Shown here one piece after another: positions 34,003 to 42,464 of a stretch of DNA of 64,000 bases; position 1 is the stretch's first letter, and the number at the start of each line of letters is the position of its first letter. The position numbers were made by a program, and so were the translations under genes. Location of the stretch: contig NZ_JAUQWH010000011.1 in NCBI RefSeq assembly GCF_030757795.1, positions 32,721-96,720 of the forward strand, in the 5' to 3' direction. Below the pieces are notes generated by a model. It did not search any database. It saw only the letters and a program-made list of their open reading frames with translations, and was not told the DNA's origin. Source of the stretch: Actinoplanes oryzae. GTDB taxonomy: Bacteria > Actinomycetota > Actinomycetes > Mycobacteriales > Micromonosporaceae.

Positions 34003-35216
34003 CGGGCCACCGTGAGCCCGTCGAGATAGCCCGCGAACGTCCCCTCGTCGACGGTCGCCCGCCCCGCCCGGTAGGCGTGCGCCTTCACCCACGCCATCGC
34101 CGCCCGGACCTGCTCACGGCCGAGGCGGTAGCCGAGCCGCTCGGCCACCGCCGCGACCACCCGGGCGCTGGCCAGATGGGTGAGCAGGACCTGGGGCTCG
34201 ACGCCGAGCACCTCCCGGGGATCGAACGGCTGGAAGATCCGCGGCTCCACGAAGGGCGTCCCGGTTGAGATCGTGCCGACCCCCGAGCCGACGATCGGCG
34301 TCGTGACGGTCAGCGGCACGCCCGTCGCCTCGGACACCTGGGCGGCCAGGCCGGGCAGGCGGGTGAGGTCGGGCGCGGTCCACCAGGGCGCGGCGCCCGG
34401 CCCGAGGAAGGCCTCCGGATGCCGGGACAGCAGGAACAGCAGCTGCTCGGTGGCGACCAGCCCGGTCCGCTCGGCCAGGCCGAGCCACGAGCTGGAGATC
34501 ACCCTTACGCCGGCCCCGAGCGCCTGCAGCGTGTTGGCGAGCCCGAGCCCGAGGTCGTTGTGCAGGTGCGAGCCGAGTACGGTCGCCGGGCCCGCCCCGG
34601 CCGCGACCGCCTCGAACATCGTCGCGCAGCCCGCGGGCAGCTGACACCCCACGGTGTCCGCGAGCAGCACCACGCCGGCGCCGGCCTCGGTGGACCGGGC
34701 CGCGTACTCGGCCATGAGGGCATGATCGGCGCGCGACGCGTCCGCGAAGCACACGTCGACGGCCACGCCCGCGTCTTTGGTGCGCGCTGTCAGCTCGACG
34801 CCGGCCCGCAGGGCGTCCCGGGCGGTGCCGTGCACCATGACCGCGGCCATCGCGTCCGTGGCCGGGACGACGACCATGACCCGGGCGTGGGCGCTGCCGC
34901 GCACCGAGGCGACGGCCTGATCGATGTCCCCGGCCGCGGCGCGGCACACCGCGGCGACGCTCACGCAGCCTTCGGCCTCGGTCGCCACCTGACGGACGGC
35001 TTCGTACTCCTCGCGGCAGACCGCCGGGAAGCCGGCGGCGAAGACGACGTGCCGGGGCCCGTCGGCCCCGAACATCGCGCCCTGCTCGCGGGCGAGGCGT
35101 ACCCGCTGCCCCGCTCGCATCAACGTCTTGGCCTGCGCACCGTCGCGCGCGGCCTCCTCCCACACGACGACCCGCCCCGCGGCGGCCGACTCCCGGACAA
35201 TGTCCATGTGCGACAT
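33999..35216 (-). CDS. HMGL-like / isopropylmalate-synthase-family protein
   Basis: 405 residues from ATG 35216; ATG 35207 is an alternative and neither has a clear ribosome site. The TIM-barrel family of HMG-CoA lyase, isopropylmalate, citramalate and homocitrate synthases is shown by WEEAARDGAQAKTLM (catalytic Arg-Asp), the metal-binding HLHNDLGLGLANTLQALGA and LLADTVGCQLPAG. It lacks the LeuA regulatory domain and the GxGERxGN motif is changed to WLGLAERTGLVATE. The substrate is unknown. It is translationally coupled to the YrdC-like gene, an unusual pair suggesting a dedicated pathway. Confidence 0.85.
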   Translation of the reverse strand: MSHMDIVRESAAAGRVVVWEEAARDGAQAKTLMRAGQRVRLAREQGAMFGADGPRHVVFAAGFPAVCREEYEAVRQVATEAEGCVSVAAVCRAAAGDIDQAVASVRGSAHARVMVVVPATDAMAAVMVHGTARDALRAGVELTARTKDAGVAVDVCFADASRADHALMAEYAARSTEAGAGVVLLADTVGCQLPAGCATMFEAVAAGAGPATVLGSHLHNDLGLGLANTLQALGAGVRVISSSWLGLAERTGLVATEQLLFLLSRHPEAFLGPGAAPWWTAPDLTRLPGLAAQVSEATGVPLTVTTPIVGSGVGTISTGTPFVEPRIFQPFDPREVLGVEPQVLLTHLASARVVAAVAERLGYRLGREQVRAAMAWVKAHAYRAGRATVDEGTFAGYLDGLTVAR

Positions 35217-35355
35217 GTCGTGACTGTCCCATTTGCGCGGGCGGCGGCGGAAGGGGTGTCCCGCTTTCGGATCACCGGCGGTCCGGACCAGGGCGGCGCC
35301 GGGCTGGTCGATCATGCGGTCGCCGACGGCCGTCGTGGTGCAGCCACCGCCGAGG

Positions 35356-35730
35356 TCATGGCGCCGCGCTCGCGGCCTGGTCGGTCAGCGGAACGACGTA
35401 CGAGTCGACGGCCGCGATCAGGTCGCCCCGGAAGGTGAAGAGGTCGTTGTACGCGAAGCGGAAGGGACCCGCCTCGCGGTGCCGCCCGGCGCCCGTGCCG
35501 GTGACGACGACCACGTCGGCGGCCTCGATCGTGCGGTCGACGGTCAGGTGCGGGCTGCCCTCGAAGGCCGGGTTCTCGATCTCGCTGTCGAACTCGGCCT
35601 TGCCCTTCGTCACGCGCAGGCCGTGGATGCGCCAGACGACGTCGTCGGTCAGGCAGCCCAGCACTGTCGCGTGGTCGCTGCGGCGGAAGCCCTCCAGGTA
35701 GCGGTGCACGGTCTCGGTGCGGTCGCTCAT
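35356..35730 (-). CDS. SnoaL-like / NTF2-fold protein
   Basis: 124 residues of the cone-shaped NTF2 fold: VHRYLEGFRRSDHATVLGCLTDDVVWRIHG, then FRFAYNDLFTFRGDLIAAVDSYV. Such proteins act as small enzymes or ligand binders; no catalytic residues can be assigned. It is the third gene of a coupled ArsR-SRPBCC-SnoaL operon; its ATG overlaps the preceding stop (ATGA). Confidence 0.88.
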   Translation of the reverse strand: MSDRTETVHRYLEGFRRSDHATVLGCLTDDVVWRIHGLRVTKGKAEFDSEIENPAFEGSPHLTVDRTIEAADVVVVTGTGAGRHREAGPFRFAYNDLFTFRGDLIAAVDSYVVPLTDQAASAAP

Positions 35731-36161
35731 CGCCGTCCTCTCAGCTCGGTCGTCACGTGGTGCAGCTTGGTCAGCATGCCCGCCAGACCCCGGCGCGCCC
35801 GGCTGGTCCGCAGCTCGGGCGGCACGTGCCGCTGGTGGATCGTGATCGTCGTGCCCCCGGGGACGGGCTCGAGGCGGATCTCCGTGCGGATGCCGGACTC
35901 CGGCTCGCCGAGGACCAGCAGGCGCGGCTCGTCGACGACCTCGTACCGGAAGGTGAGCCGGCGGCCCGGGGTGCCGTCGAGGCCGACGGTGTTCAGCGCG
36001 AAGTGGCCGCCCACCCGCAGGTCGAGGGTCACCGACGCCGCGGGCACGGTCGCGTGGTCGCCGCCCCAGAAGGCGGCCAGGTGCTCGGGGGTCGTGAGCA
36101 CCCGCCACACGAGCGCGATGTCCGCGTCCAGCCGCCGGGTCGCGATGAGCTGGTCGGTCAC
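35727..36161 (-). CDS. SRPBCC-family protein (AHSA1/activator of Hsp90-like)
   Basis: 144 residues from GTG 36161. The START-like fold with the AHSA1 pattern is seen: IATRRLDADIALVWRVLTTPEHLAAFWGG in part, the LDLRVGGHFAL strand, and GGTTITIHQRHVPPEL. It is coupled to the ArsR gene upstream by GTGA. ArsR-SRPBCC pairs are very common in actinobacteria; the SRPBCC protein is thought to bind a small hydrophobic ligand, whose identity is unknown here. Confidence 0.92.
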   Translation of the reverse strand: MTDQLIATRRLDADIALVWRVLTTPEHLAAFWGGDHATVPAASVTLDLRVGGHFALNTVGLDGTPGRRLTFRYEVVDEPRLLVLGEPESGIRTEIRLEPVPGGTTITIHQRHVPPELRTSRARRGLAGMLTKLHHVTTELRGRR

Positions 36162-36487
36162 GGGGCCACCCGCTGCACCGCGGCGAGGTGCCCCTCGAGC
36201 CGGTCCAGGCGGGACTCCCACTGCTCCTGCTGCTCGGTGATCCAGCCGGCGACCTCACGCATCCGGGCCGGGTTGAGCCGGCACGGGCGGCGCCGGCCGT
36301 CGACGCGCTGCTCGATCAGGCCGCAGCGGCGCAGGATGCCGACGTGCCGGGAGATCGCCTGCTGCGTGAGGTCGAACGGCTCGGCCAGCTCCTGCACCGA
36401 CGCGTCACCGTGGGCGAGGCGGACCACGATCGCCCGGCGTGTCGGGTCCGCCAGGGCGGCGAAGGCCGCGTCGAGAACGTCGGACAT
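36158..36487 (-). CDS. ArsR-family transcriptional repressor
   Basis: 109 residues: LADPTRRAIVVRLAHGDASVQELAEPFDLTQQAISRHVGIL carries the winged helix, followed by RRCGLIEQRVDGRRRPCRLNP. No metal-binding ELCVCDL motif is present, so it is the metal-independent type found with SRPBCC partners. It probably represses its own operon through the palindrome 26-37 bp upstream. Confidence 0.93.
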   Translation of the reverse strand: MSDVLDAAFAALADPTRRAIVVRLAHGDASVQELAEPFDLTQQAISRHVGILRRCGLIEQRVDGRRRPCRLNPARMREVAGWITEQQEQWESRLDRLEGHLAAVQRVAP

Positions 36488-36512
36488 GCCCCGAGCCTAT
36501 ATACAACGATTC

Positions 36513-36524
36513 GCTTGTACAAGC
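36513..36524. promoter_or_regulatory. palindromic operator upstream of the ArsR operon
   Basis: GCTTGTACAAGC is a perfect 12-bp palindrome, 26 bp before the ArsR start, next to an AT-rich stretch (TATATACAACGATT) that may hold the -10 element and a related half-site (TACAACGA). This fits an autoregulatory ArsR operator. Confidence 0.6.
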
Positions 36525-36584
36525 TCGGTGTTGTGTGTCGGCGATGCGGGACATGGGCGGGCGGCAGCGGTCATGATGGTCGGC

Positions 36585-37607
36585 ATGGAGCTCATGCGGG
36601 CCTTCGTGCTCACCGCGCCGGAGAAGTGCGCCGTGGAGGAGGTGCCCGTGCCCGTCGCGGCGCCCGGGGAGGCGGTCGTCGACGTGGCCCGGGTGGGGGT
36701 GTGCGGGACGGACTTCGAGTTCCACTCCGGGGCGATGGCGTACCTGCACTCGGGCCACGCGGCGTACCCGATGCGGCTCGGCCACGAGTGGTGCGGGACC
36801 GTGCGCGCTGTCGGGGCGGGGGCCGACCCGGCATGGATCGGGCGGCGGGTCATGGGCGACACCATGCTCGGCGACGGCACCTGCCGCCGGTGCCGCCGGG
36901 GCCGGCAGCACGTGTGCGAGCAGCGGCAGGAGGTCGGGATCCGGGGCGGACGGGCCGGGGCGCTGGCCGAGCGGCTCGCCGTGCCCGTCTCGTCGCTGCA
37001 TCACCTTCCGGACAGCGTGGACGACGTCCTGGGCGCCCTGGTCGAGCCGGGCGGCAACGCGTGGCGCGCCGCACAGGCCGCCGCCGTGGGCCCGCGCGAC
37101 CGGGCGCTGGTGCTGGGGCCCGGCACGATCGGATTGCTCACGGCCATGTTCCTGCGGGCGGCGGGCGCCGAGGTGCACGTGCTGGGGCTCGCGCCGGAGT
37201 CGCTGGACTTCGCCCGCGGTCTCGGCTTCGAGCACGCGTGGACCTGGGACGAGCTGCCGGAGCTGCCCTTCGACGCGGTCATCGACGCCAGCACCGGCGC
37301 GGACTCCCCCGCGCGGGCCCTGGAGCTGGTCGAGCCGGGCGGGCGGGTGGTCGGCATCGGGCTGGCCGGCGAGCCGAGCCGCATCGACACCCGGTCGCTG
37401 GTGCTCAAGGACGTCGCCGCGATCGGCATCCTGTCCGCCTCGCCGGGCCTGGGAGCGACCATCGACGCGTACGCCCGGGGAGTCATCGATCCGCGCCCGC
37501 TGGTCGCCGCGACCGTGGGGCTCGACGAAGCCGGCGCGGTGCTCGCCGGCGCCCGTCCCGCCGGGGCGGGCGCCGGGCCCAAAATTCACGTCGACCCCCA
37601 CAAGTGA
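36585..37607 (+). CDS. zinc-dependent medium-chain dehydrogenase
   Basis: 340 residues from ATG 36585; ATG 36573 and ATG 36594 are also possible. The GroES-like catalytic domain shows GVCGTDFEFHSG (catalytic-zinc Cys), MRLGHEWCGTVRAVG (His-Glu) and a reduced structural-zinc lobe (CRRCRRGRQHVC, four Cys present). The Rossmann domain has ALVLGPGTIGLLTAMFLRAAGAEV. It resembles sorbitol/threonine dehydrogenases. The substrate is not known and no pathway genes are adjacent. Confidence 0.92.
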   Translation: MELMRAFVLTAPEKCAVEEVPVPVAAPGEAVVDVARVGVCGTDFEFHSGAMAYLHSGHAAYPMRLGHEWCGTVRAVGAGADPAWIGRRVMGDTMLGDGTCRRCRRGRQHVCEQRQEVGIRGGRAGALAERLAVPVSSLHHLPDSVDDVLGALVEPGGNAWRAAQAAAVGPRDRALVLGPGTIGLLTAMFLRAAGAEVHVLGLAPESLDFARGLGFEHAWTWDELPELPFDAVIDASTGADSPARALELVEPGGRVVGIGLAGEPSRIDTRSLVLKDVAAIGILSASPGLGATIDAYARGVIDPRPLVAATVGLDEAGAVLAGARPAGAGAGPKIHVDPHK

Positions 37608-37769
37608 GGGCGAGGGGTGGCCGGGGTGGCGAGCGGGTGGCAAACTTCTGCGCACGGGCGGACGTCCGGGCGACCGGCATCCGTCATGAGACCGTCATGG
37701 AACTGAACATTCTCTTCCACCCACGCGTTATAGCTGTAGGGGGACAACGAGAACCGGGTGGTGAGCACC

Positions 37770-38042
37770 ATGGCAGCCAAGGACCAGCGGCGGCAGTTCG
37801 AGGACATCGTCGCCCGCCTGACCGCGGACGATCCCGACTTCGCCGAGACCATGCGGGCCGGGCGCAGCGGGCTGAGCACGGCGGCGCGGGTCACGCTGGG
37901 GGTGGCCGGCGCGATCGTGTGGGGCCTGTTGTCGGTGCTGATGGTCGCGTGGCGCACGCCGGGCGTCGTCCTGACGATCGCGGTCGTGCTCGTCACCCTG
38001 GCCGTCGCGATCTCCCGCGAGCGCCGCAACCAGCGCCTCTGA
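37770..38042 (+). CDS. DUF3040 family small membrane protein
   Basis: 90 residues from ATG 37770; GTG 37758 is the alternative start. The cytoplasmic head QRRQFEDIVARLTADDPDFAETM matches the DUF3040 pattern, followed by two membrane helices (VTLGVAGAIVWGLLSVLMVAW and GVVLTIAVVLVTLAVAI) and a basic tail. The family is restricted to actinobacteria and its function is unknown. Confidence 0.85.
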   Translation: MAAKDQRRQFEDIVARLTADDPDFAETMRAGRSGLSTAARVTLGVAGAIVWGLLSVLMVAWRTPGVVLTIAVVLVTLAVAISRERRNQRL

Positions 38043-38194
38043 CCCGGTCCCGGCGCTCCGCCGCGCCCGCGCCCGGGCCAGGTCCGGACGCCGCACGCCG
38101 GCCCGGCCCACGTCCAGCCGTCCCACGCCCGCCCGGTTCACTAGGCCGCCACAGGCTCGGCCGGCCCCCGCACCCCCGGCGGACGGGCAACGTA

Positions 38195-38320
38195 AGCCCA
38201 CGCCCGAGGCGCGAACCCACGCCCGAGGCGCGAGCCCACGCCCGAGGCGCGAACCCACGCCCGAGGCGCGAGCCCATGCCCGAGGCGCGAACCCACGCCC
38301 GGGACGCGAGCCCACGCCCG
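38195..38320. repeat. 19-bp tandem repeat, about 6.5 copies, between convergent genes
   Basis: The unit cccacgcccgaggcgcgaa repeats with start points at 38195, 38214, 38233, 38252, 38271, 38290 and 38309. The last base of successive units alternates (gaa, gag, gaa, gag), so the array looks built from duplicated 38-bp pairs. 19 is not a multiple of three and no gene crosses it. It fills the 361-bp gap between the DUF3040 gene and the convergent alcohol dehydrogenase; the rest of the gap (38043-38194) is very GC-rich with no gene. Confidence 0.88.
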
Positions 38321-38403
38321 ACAGCAGCGCCGCCCGGTCGCACACGCGCGATGGGGGCCTGGATGACGGATCCCGGGCGGTCAGCGCCGCCCGGCCCGGG
38401 CCG

Positions 38404-39447
38404 TCAGCGCAGCGAGTCGATGTCGATGACGAAGCGGTACCGTACGTCGGAGGAGACGACCCGCTCGTACGCCTCGTTCACCGCGTCCGCGCCGATCAGC
38501 TCGACCTCCGGCGCGATCCCCCGCTCGGCGCAGAAGTCCAGCATCTCCTGCGTCTCGGCGATCCCCCCGATGCTCGACCCGGCGAACGACCGCCGGTTGG
38601 CGAACAGCGAGAACACCTGCACCGGCAGCGGCTCGGGCGGCGCGCCCACGCTGACCATGGTGCCGTCCAGGCGCAGCAGCCCCAGGTACGCGGCCATGTC
38701 GATCGGCGCGCTGACCGTGTTGACGATCAGGTCGAACGTGTTCGCCAGCGCCTCGAAGGTTGCCGGGTCGCTGGTCGCGAAGTAGCCGGTCGCCCCGAAC
38801 GCCAGCCCGTCGTCCTTCTTGCCCAGCGTCTGCGAGAGCACGGTCACCTCGGCGCCCATCGCGGCGGCGATCTTGACGGCCATGTGACCGAGGCCGCCCA
38901 TGCCGACCACGGCCACCTTCTTGCCCGGCCCGGCGTTCCAGTGCGCCAGCGGCGAGTAGGTGGTGATGCCGGCGCACAAGAGCGGGGCGGCCTTCTCGTA
39001 CGGGATGCTCTCCGGCACGCGCAGCACGAAGTCCTGATCGACGACCACGTGCGTCGAGTAGCCGCCCTGCGTGATCGTGCCGTCCCGGTCGGCCGAGGCG
39101 TACGTGCCGACGTTGCCCTTCAGGCAGTACTGCTCCTGGCCGGCCTTGCAGTTGTCGCACTCGCGGCACGAGTTGACCATGCACCCGACGCCGACCCGGT
39201 CGCCGGCCGCGAAGCGCGATACCGACGGGCCCACCTCGGCGACCACGCCGACGATCTCGTGGCCGACGGTCAGCGGGTACGCCACCGGCCCCCACTCCCC
39301 GCGCACGGTGTGGATGTCGGAGTGGCAGATCCCGGCGTACCGGATCTCGATGAGAACGTCGTCCGGGCCGACGTCGCGGCGCTCGATCGTGGCGCGGACG
39401 AGCGGCTCGGTGGCCGACGGGGCAGCTATGGCGTTGACGGTGAAGAT
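38404..39447 (-). CDS. NAD(P)-dependent alcohol dehydrogenase (YahK/AdhA type) lacking a canonical start codon
   Basis: 347 residues if read from the ATC at 39447. The conserved N-terminus ([26 protein letters not shown]) lies upstream of the first available GTG (39306), and the open frame back to its upstream stop holds no ATG, GTG or TTG. ATC follows GGGAG at 6 nt, exactly where family members start, so either ATC is used, or an ATG has mutated, or the base call is wrong. Catalytic zinc ligands (GICHSD, GHEI), structural zinc Cys ([15 protein letters not shown]) and [14 protein letters not shown] are intact. It reduces aldehydes with NADPH in relatives. If translated only from GTG 39306 it would lose the catalytic Cys. 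Confidence 0.82.
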   Translation of the reverse strand: MFTVNAIAAPSATEPLVRATIERRDVGPDDVLIEIRYAGICHSDIHTVRGEWGPVAYPLTVGHEIVGVVAEVGPSVSRFAAGDRVGVGCMVNSCRECDNCKAGQEQYCLKGNVGTYASADRDGTITQGGYSTHVVVDQDFVLRVPESIPYEKAAPLLCAGITTYSPLAHWNAGPGKKVAVVGMGGLGHMAVKIAAAMGAEVTVLSQTLGKKDDGLAFGATGYFATSDPATFEALANTFDLIVNTVSAPIDMAAYLGLLRLDGTMVSVGAPPEPLPVQVFSLFANRRSFAGSSIGGIAETQEMLDFCAERGIAPEVELIGADAVNEAYERVVSSDVRYRFVIDIDSLR

Positions 39448-39889
39448 GACGAGCTCCCGAGCGAAGAGGTGACCAAGTGGCGAAGGATCCGATGGCGGTC
39501 CCCCGCACCGGATACCCCCATCAAAATCACATACGCCGCCCGATCAGCGCCAACTGTCCGTGATTTTCCCCGCACGTGGTGTGGTCGACGCCGAGCGCGA
39601 GCAGGCCGTTGACATACCCCGCGATCGTCATACGCACCGCGGCCGGCGACGAGCGCCTGGTCCCGACGTTAAGAAAAGCCGGACGGCCGGCGAATGGCGG
39701 GCCAAGCCTCCAGAAAATCTTGCGTGTATCGATACTTGACCGGCTCGCCCAAGATTCCGGGAACCATTTCTGACCTGCGAAAAGTACGTACAACAATGAC
39801 ACGAGCACGCTTGGTGAGCCTTTGTTGTCCCGCCCGGAACATTGACCTTCCCGTTCGTGCCCCGAATGCGTGTCCGTAAGGTGCACCCC
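39448..39889. other. 442-bp intergenic region between alcohol dehydrogenase and sulfatase genes
   Basis: No intact gene. A minus-strand phrase ending at 39527 (MTIAGYVNGLLALGVDHTTC, then [14 protein letters not shown]) looks protein-like and may be the remnant of a lost gene; it is not called. GTATCGATAC at 39726-39735 is a 10-bp palindrome followed by TTGACC, a possible operator and -35 element for the sulfatase gene. The stretch from 39660 on is less GC-rich than the genes. Confidence 0.45.
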
Positions 39890-41389
39890 GTGCGGAGACT
39901 CCTCGCCCCGATCCTGGTTTTCGCCGGGCTGACCGCCTGTTCCGCGGACCGGCCCGCGACCCCGCCGTCCGCCTCCGCGGCGGCCCCTCCCCCGGCGTCC
40001 GTGGCGCAGGCCGCCGTCGGCCGGCCCGAGGGTCCCTTGAACATCGTCTTCGTCCTCACCGACGACCTGGCGACCAATCTCGTGCAGTACATGCCGCACG
40101 TCCAGGCCCTCGCGGCGAAGGGCACGTCCTTCTCGCAGTACACGGTCACGGACTCGCTGTGCTGCCCGTCGCGCGCCTCGATTTTCACCGGCAAATATCC
40201 GCACAACACCGGCGTCTTCACGAACACCGGGCCGGACGGCGGACTGCCGACCTTCCAGCGGTACGGCAACGAGAAGTCCACGTTCGCCACGGATCTGCAG
40301 CGGGCGGGCTACCGGACGGGCTTCTTCGGCAAGTACATCAACGGCTTCCAGGCGAGCTCCAAGCACGTGCCACCTGGGTGGTCGACGTGGGCGGCGGGCG
40401 GCGACGCGTACGCCGGGTTCAACTACAACCTGCTCGAGAACTCCAGGATCGTCGCGTACGGGAACAAGCCCGCCGACTACATCACCGACGTGCTGAGCAG
40501 GAAGGCGAACGCGTTCATCACGGCCTCGGCGGCGGCGCGCAAGCCGTTCGTCGCCGAGATCGCGACCTACGCGCCGCACCTGCCCTACACCCCGGCGCCG
40601 CGCGACGCGAAGCGGTTCCCGGACGTCAAGGCGCCCCGGGACGCCTCGTTCGGCAAGCTGCCCACGAACCCGACGCCGTGGATCGCCGGGCACGGGCCGC
40701 TGACGGCGGCCGACATCGCCTCGATCGACCGGGACTTCCGCCAGCGGGTGCGGGCGGTGCAGGCCGTCGACCGGATGGTCGCCGCACTGCAGGCCACGCT
40801 GGAGCGGGCGGGCGTCGCCGACCGTACCGTCGTGATCTTCAGCTCCGACAACGGCCTGCACATGGGCGAGCACGGGCTGATGCCGGGCAAGCAGACGCCC
40901 TTCGACACCGACGTCCGCGTGCCGCTGATCGCCGCGGGACCCGGGATCGCAGGTGGCGCCACGGTCTCCGCCCCGGCCGAGAACATCGACCTGCGCCCGA
41001 CCTTCGCCGACCTCGCCGGGGCCCCGGCGCCGGCCGGCGTCGACGGGGTCAGCCTGGTGCCGCTGCTCACGGGCGCGCAGCCGGCGGACTGGCGGGAGGT
41101 CGCCCTCGTCGAGCACCACGGGCCGCCGCGCGACCCGAAGGACCCCGACTACCAGCCGTGGCGCAACGCGAACCCGCCCGACTACCGGGCGATCCGGACG
41201 CCGGGCTTCACCTACATCGAGTACGGCGACGGGACGCCCGAGTACTACGACAACGCCGCCGACCCGGAACAGGCGCACAACATCGCCGGCACGCTCAGCC
41301 CGGAACGGCGGGCGCGATTGCGGAGCGCGATGACCGCCCTGAGTACCTGCCGGGGGCAACAGGCCTGTCAAGCCGCCGGCCAGTGGTGA
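39890..41389 (+). CDS. sulfatase lipoprotein (type I, formylglycine-dependent)
   Basis: 499 residues from GTG 39890, which puts the lipobox LTAC at residues 14-17 and has AAGG upstream; ATG 39866 is less likely. The enzyme hydrolyses sulfate esters outside the cell. VFVLTDDLATN gives the metal-binding Asp pair, SLCCPSRASIFTGKYPHNTG is the CxPSR sulfatase signature in which Cys is oxidised to formylglycine, and FSSDNGLHMGEHG gives the second metal site. Active enzyme requires a formylglycine-generating enzyme, not encoded in this window. Substrate, perhaps a sulfated polysaccharide, is unknown. Confidence 0.94.
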   Translation: MRRLLAPILVFAGLTACSADRPATPPSASAAAPPPASVAQAAVGRPEGPLNIVFVLTDDLATNLVQYMPHVQALAAKGTSFSQYTVTDSLCCPSRASIFTGKYPHNTGVFTNTGPDGGLPTFQRYGNEKSTFATDLQRAGYRTGFFGKYINGFQASSKHVPPGWSTWAAGGDAYAGFNYNLLENSRIVAYGNKPADYITDVLSRKANAFITASAAARKPFVAEIATYAPHLPYTPAPRDAKRFPDVKAPRDASFGKLPTNPTPWIAGHGPLTAADIASIDRDFRQRVRAVQAVDRMVAALQATLERAGVADRTVVIFSSDNGLHMGEHGLMPGKQTPFDTDVRVPLIAAGPGIAGGATVSAPAENIDLRPTFADLAGAPAPAGVDGVSLVPLLTGAQPADWREVALVEHHGPPRDPKDPDYQPWRNANPPDYRAIRTPGFTYIEYGDGTPEYYDNAADPEQAHNIAGTLSPERRARLRSAMTALSTCRGQQACQAAGQW

Positions 41390-41517
41390 CCGGCACACCT
41401 CGCCGGGCACGCAGGGTCACAAAGACTGCCCGTCCACGCCCCCGAGTTGAGGGTCTTGAATGGACTTACTAGCGTGGCATGCGCACTGATCTATCCGGCG
41501 ACGCTAGGAGACTATTC

Positions 41518-42297
41518 GTGCGACGCAGAACTACCTGGGGCTTCCTCGCGGTCGCCACGACCGCCGTGGTGGCCGCGGGGATCGCACTGTCCGGCTCGGC
41601 CAATGCGATCGCCAACGGGGAGCCGGTCAAGGAGGGCAAGTACAGCTTCTCCGTCAAGCTGGTCATGACCGGCATCCCGGTCCTGGGCGGCGGCACCCGT
41701 AACAGCGGGTGCTCGGGCTCGCTCGTGGCCGCCGACTGGGTGGTCACGGCCGGGCACTGCTTCCGGGACGAGAACGGCGTGCGGGTCGAGCGCCCGGTCG
41801 CGGCCTCCACGCTGGCCACGGTGGGCAAGACCGACGTCCGGACCAGCCCGGGCGGCCACAGCGCCGAGATCGTCGAGGTGCACCAGTCGCCCACCGCCGA
41901 CGTGGCGGTGGCCAAGCTGGCGTCCCCCGCCGAGGGCATCAAGCCGCTGAAGATCTCGTCGAAGGCCCCCGAGGTCGGCGACGTGCTGCGGCTGACCGGT
42001 TACGGCTCGCTCACCAGCACCAACCCGGTGGCGGTCGACCACCTGCAGACGGGCCAGCTCCAGGTGGTCTCGCTGCAGGACGCCACGCTCGGCGTCAAGG
42101 GTCTCGCCCCGCAGGCGAACACGACCCCCTGCCCGTACGACTCGGGCGGCCCGTTCTTCCGGGAGCGGCGCTGGGGCGGCCCGGAGCTCGTGGCCGTGGT
42201 GAGCAACGGGCCGAGCTGCCCGCACACCGAGGTCGAGAGCCCCGCCCGCACCGACAACATCGCCGGCTGGATCAAGGACATCATCGCCGCCGGCTGA
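41518..42297 (+). CDS. secreted trypsin-like serine protease
   Basis: 259 residues from GTG 41518 (AGGAG 8 nt upstream). The signal peptide has RRRTTWGFLAVATTAVVAAG and a cleavage site near SANA. The S1 triad is His in VVTAGHCF, Asp in SPTADVAVAKL and Ser in CPYDSGGPFF. The last motif has Tyr-Asp-Ser-Gly-Gly-Pro in place of the usual Gly-Asp-Ser-Gly-Gly-Pro. Four further Cys probably form two disulfides. It lies between the sulfatase and rhamnosidase genes, all on the plus strand and all exported. Confidence 0.93.
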   Translation: MRRRTTWGFLAVATTAVVAAGIALSGSANAIANGEPVKEGKYSFSVKLVMTGIPVLGGGTRNSGCSGSLVAADWVVTAGHCFRDENGVRVERPVAASTLATVGKTDVRTSPGGHSAEIVEVHQSPTADVAVAKLASPAEGIKPLKISSKAPEVGDVLRLTGYGSLTSTNPVAVDHLQTGQLQVVSLQDATLGVKGLAPQANTTPCPYDSGGPFFRERRWGGPELVAVVSNGPSCPHTEVESPARTDNIAGWIKDIIAAG

Positions 42298-42464
42298 ACA
42301 CCCGCACGACCCTCGGAGCGCCGTCGCCCACGCCGGGTGGCGGCGATCCTTTCTGTACGGAACCTTGTCCGATCGGCGGCCCGGGGCTTAAGTTCGAGGA
42401 GCCTCGATGAATTGAAACGTGCAAATGAGGCGCCCGCGCAACTCCCCCCACCGAGGAGAACCGC

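Noticed and set aside
36513..36524. Palindrome as an ori or att site
   Set aside because: It is a single 12-bp palindrome next to an ArsR gene; an operator explains it better.
38195..38320. Tandem 19-bp units as a CRISPR array
   Set aside because: The units are directly adjacent without spacers, and no cas genes lie in the window.
39527..41410. A 627-residue minus-strand open frame
   Set aside because: It is antisense to the sulfatase over most of its length. Only its last 35 residues or so look protein-like and are noted under the intergenic region.
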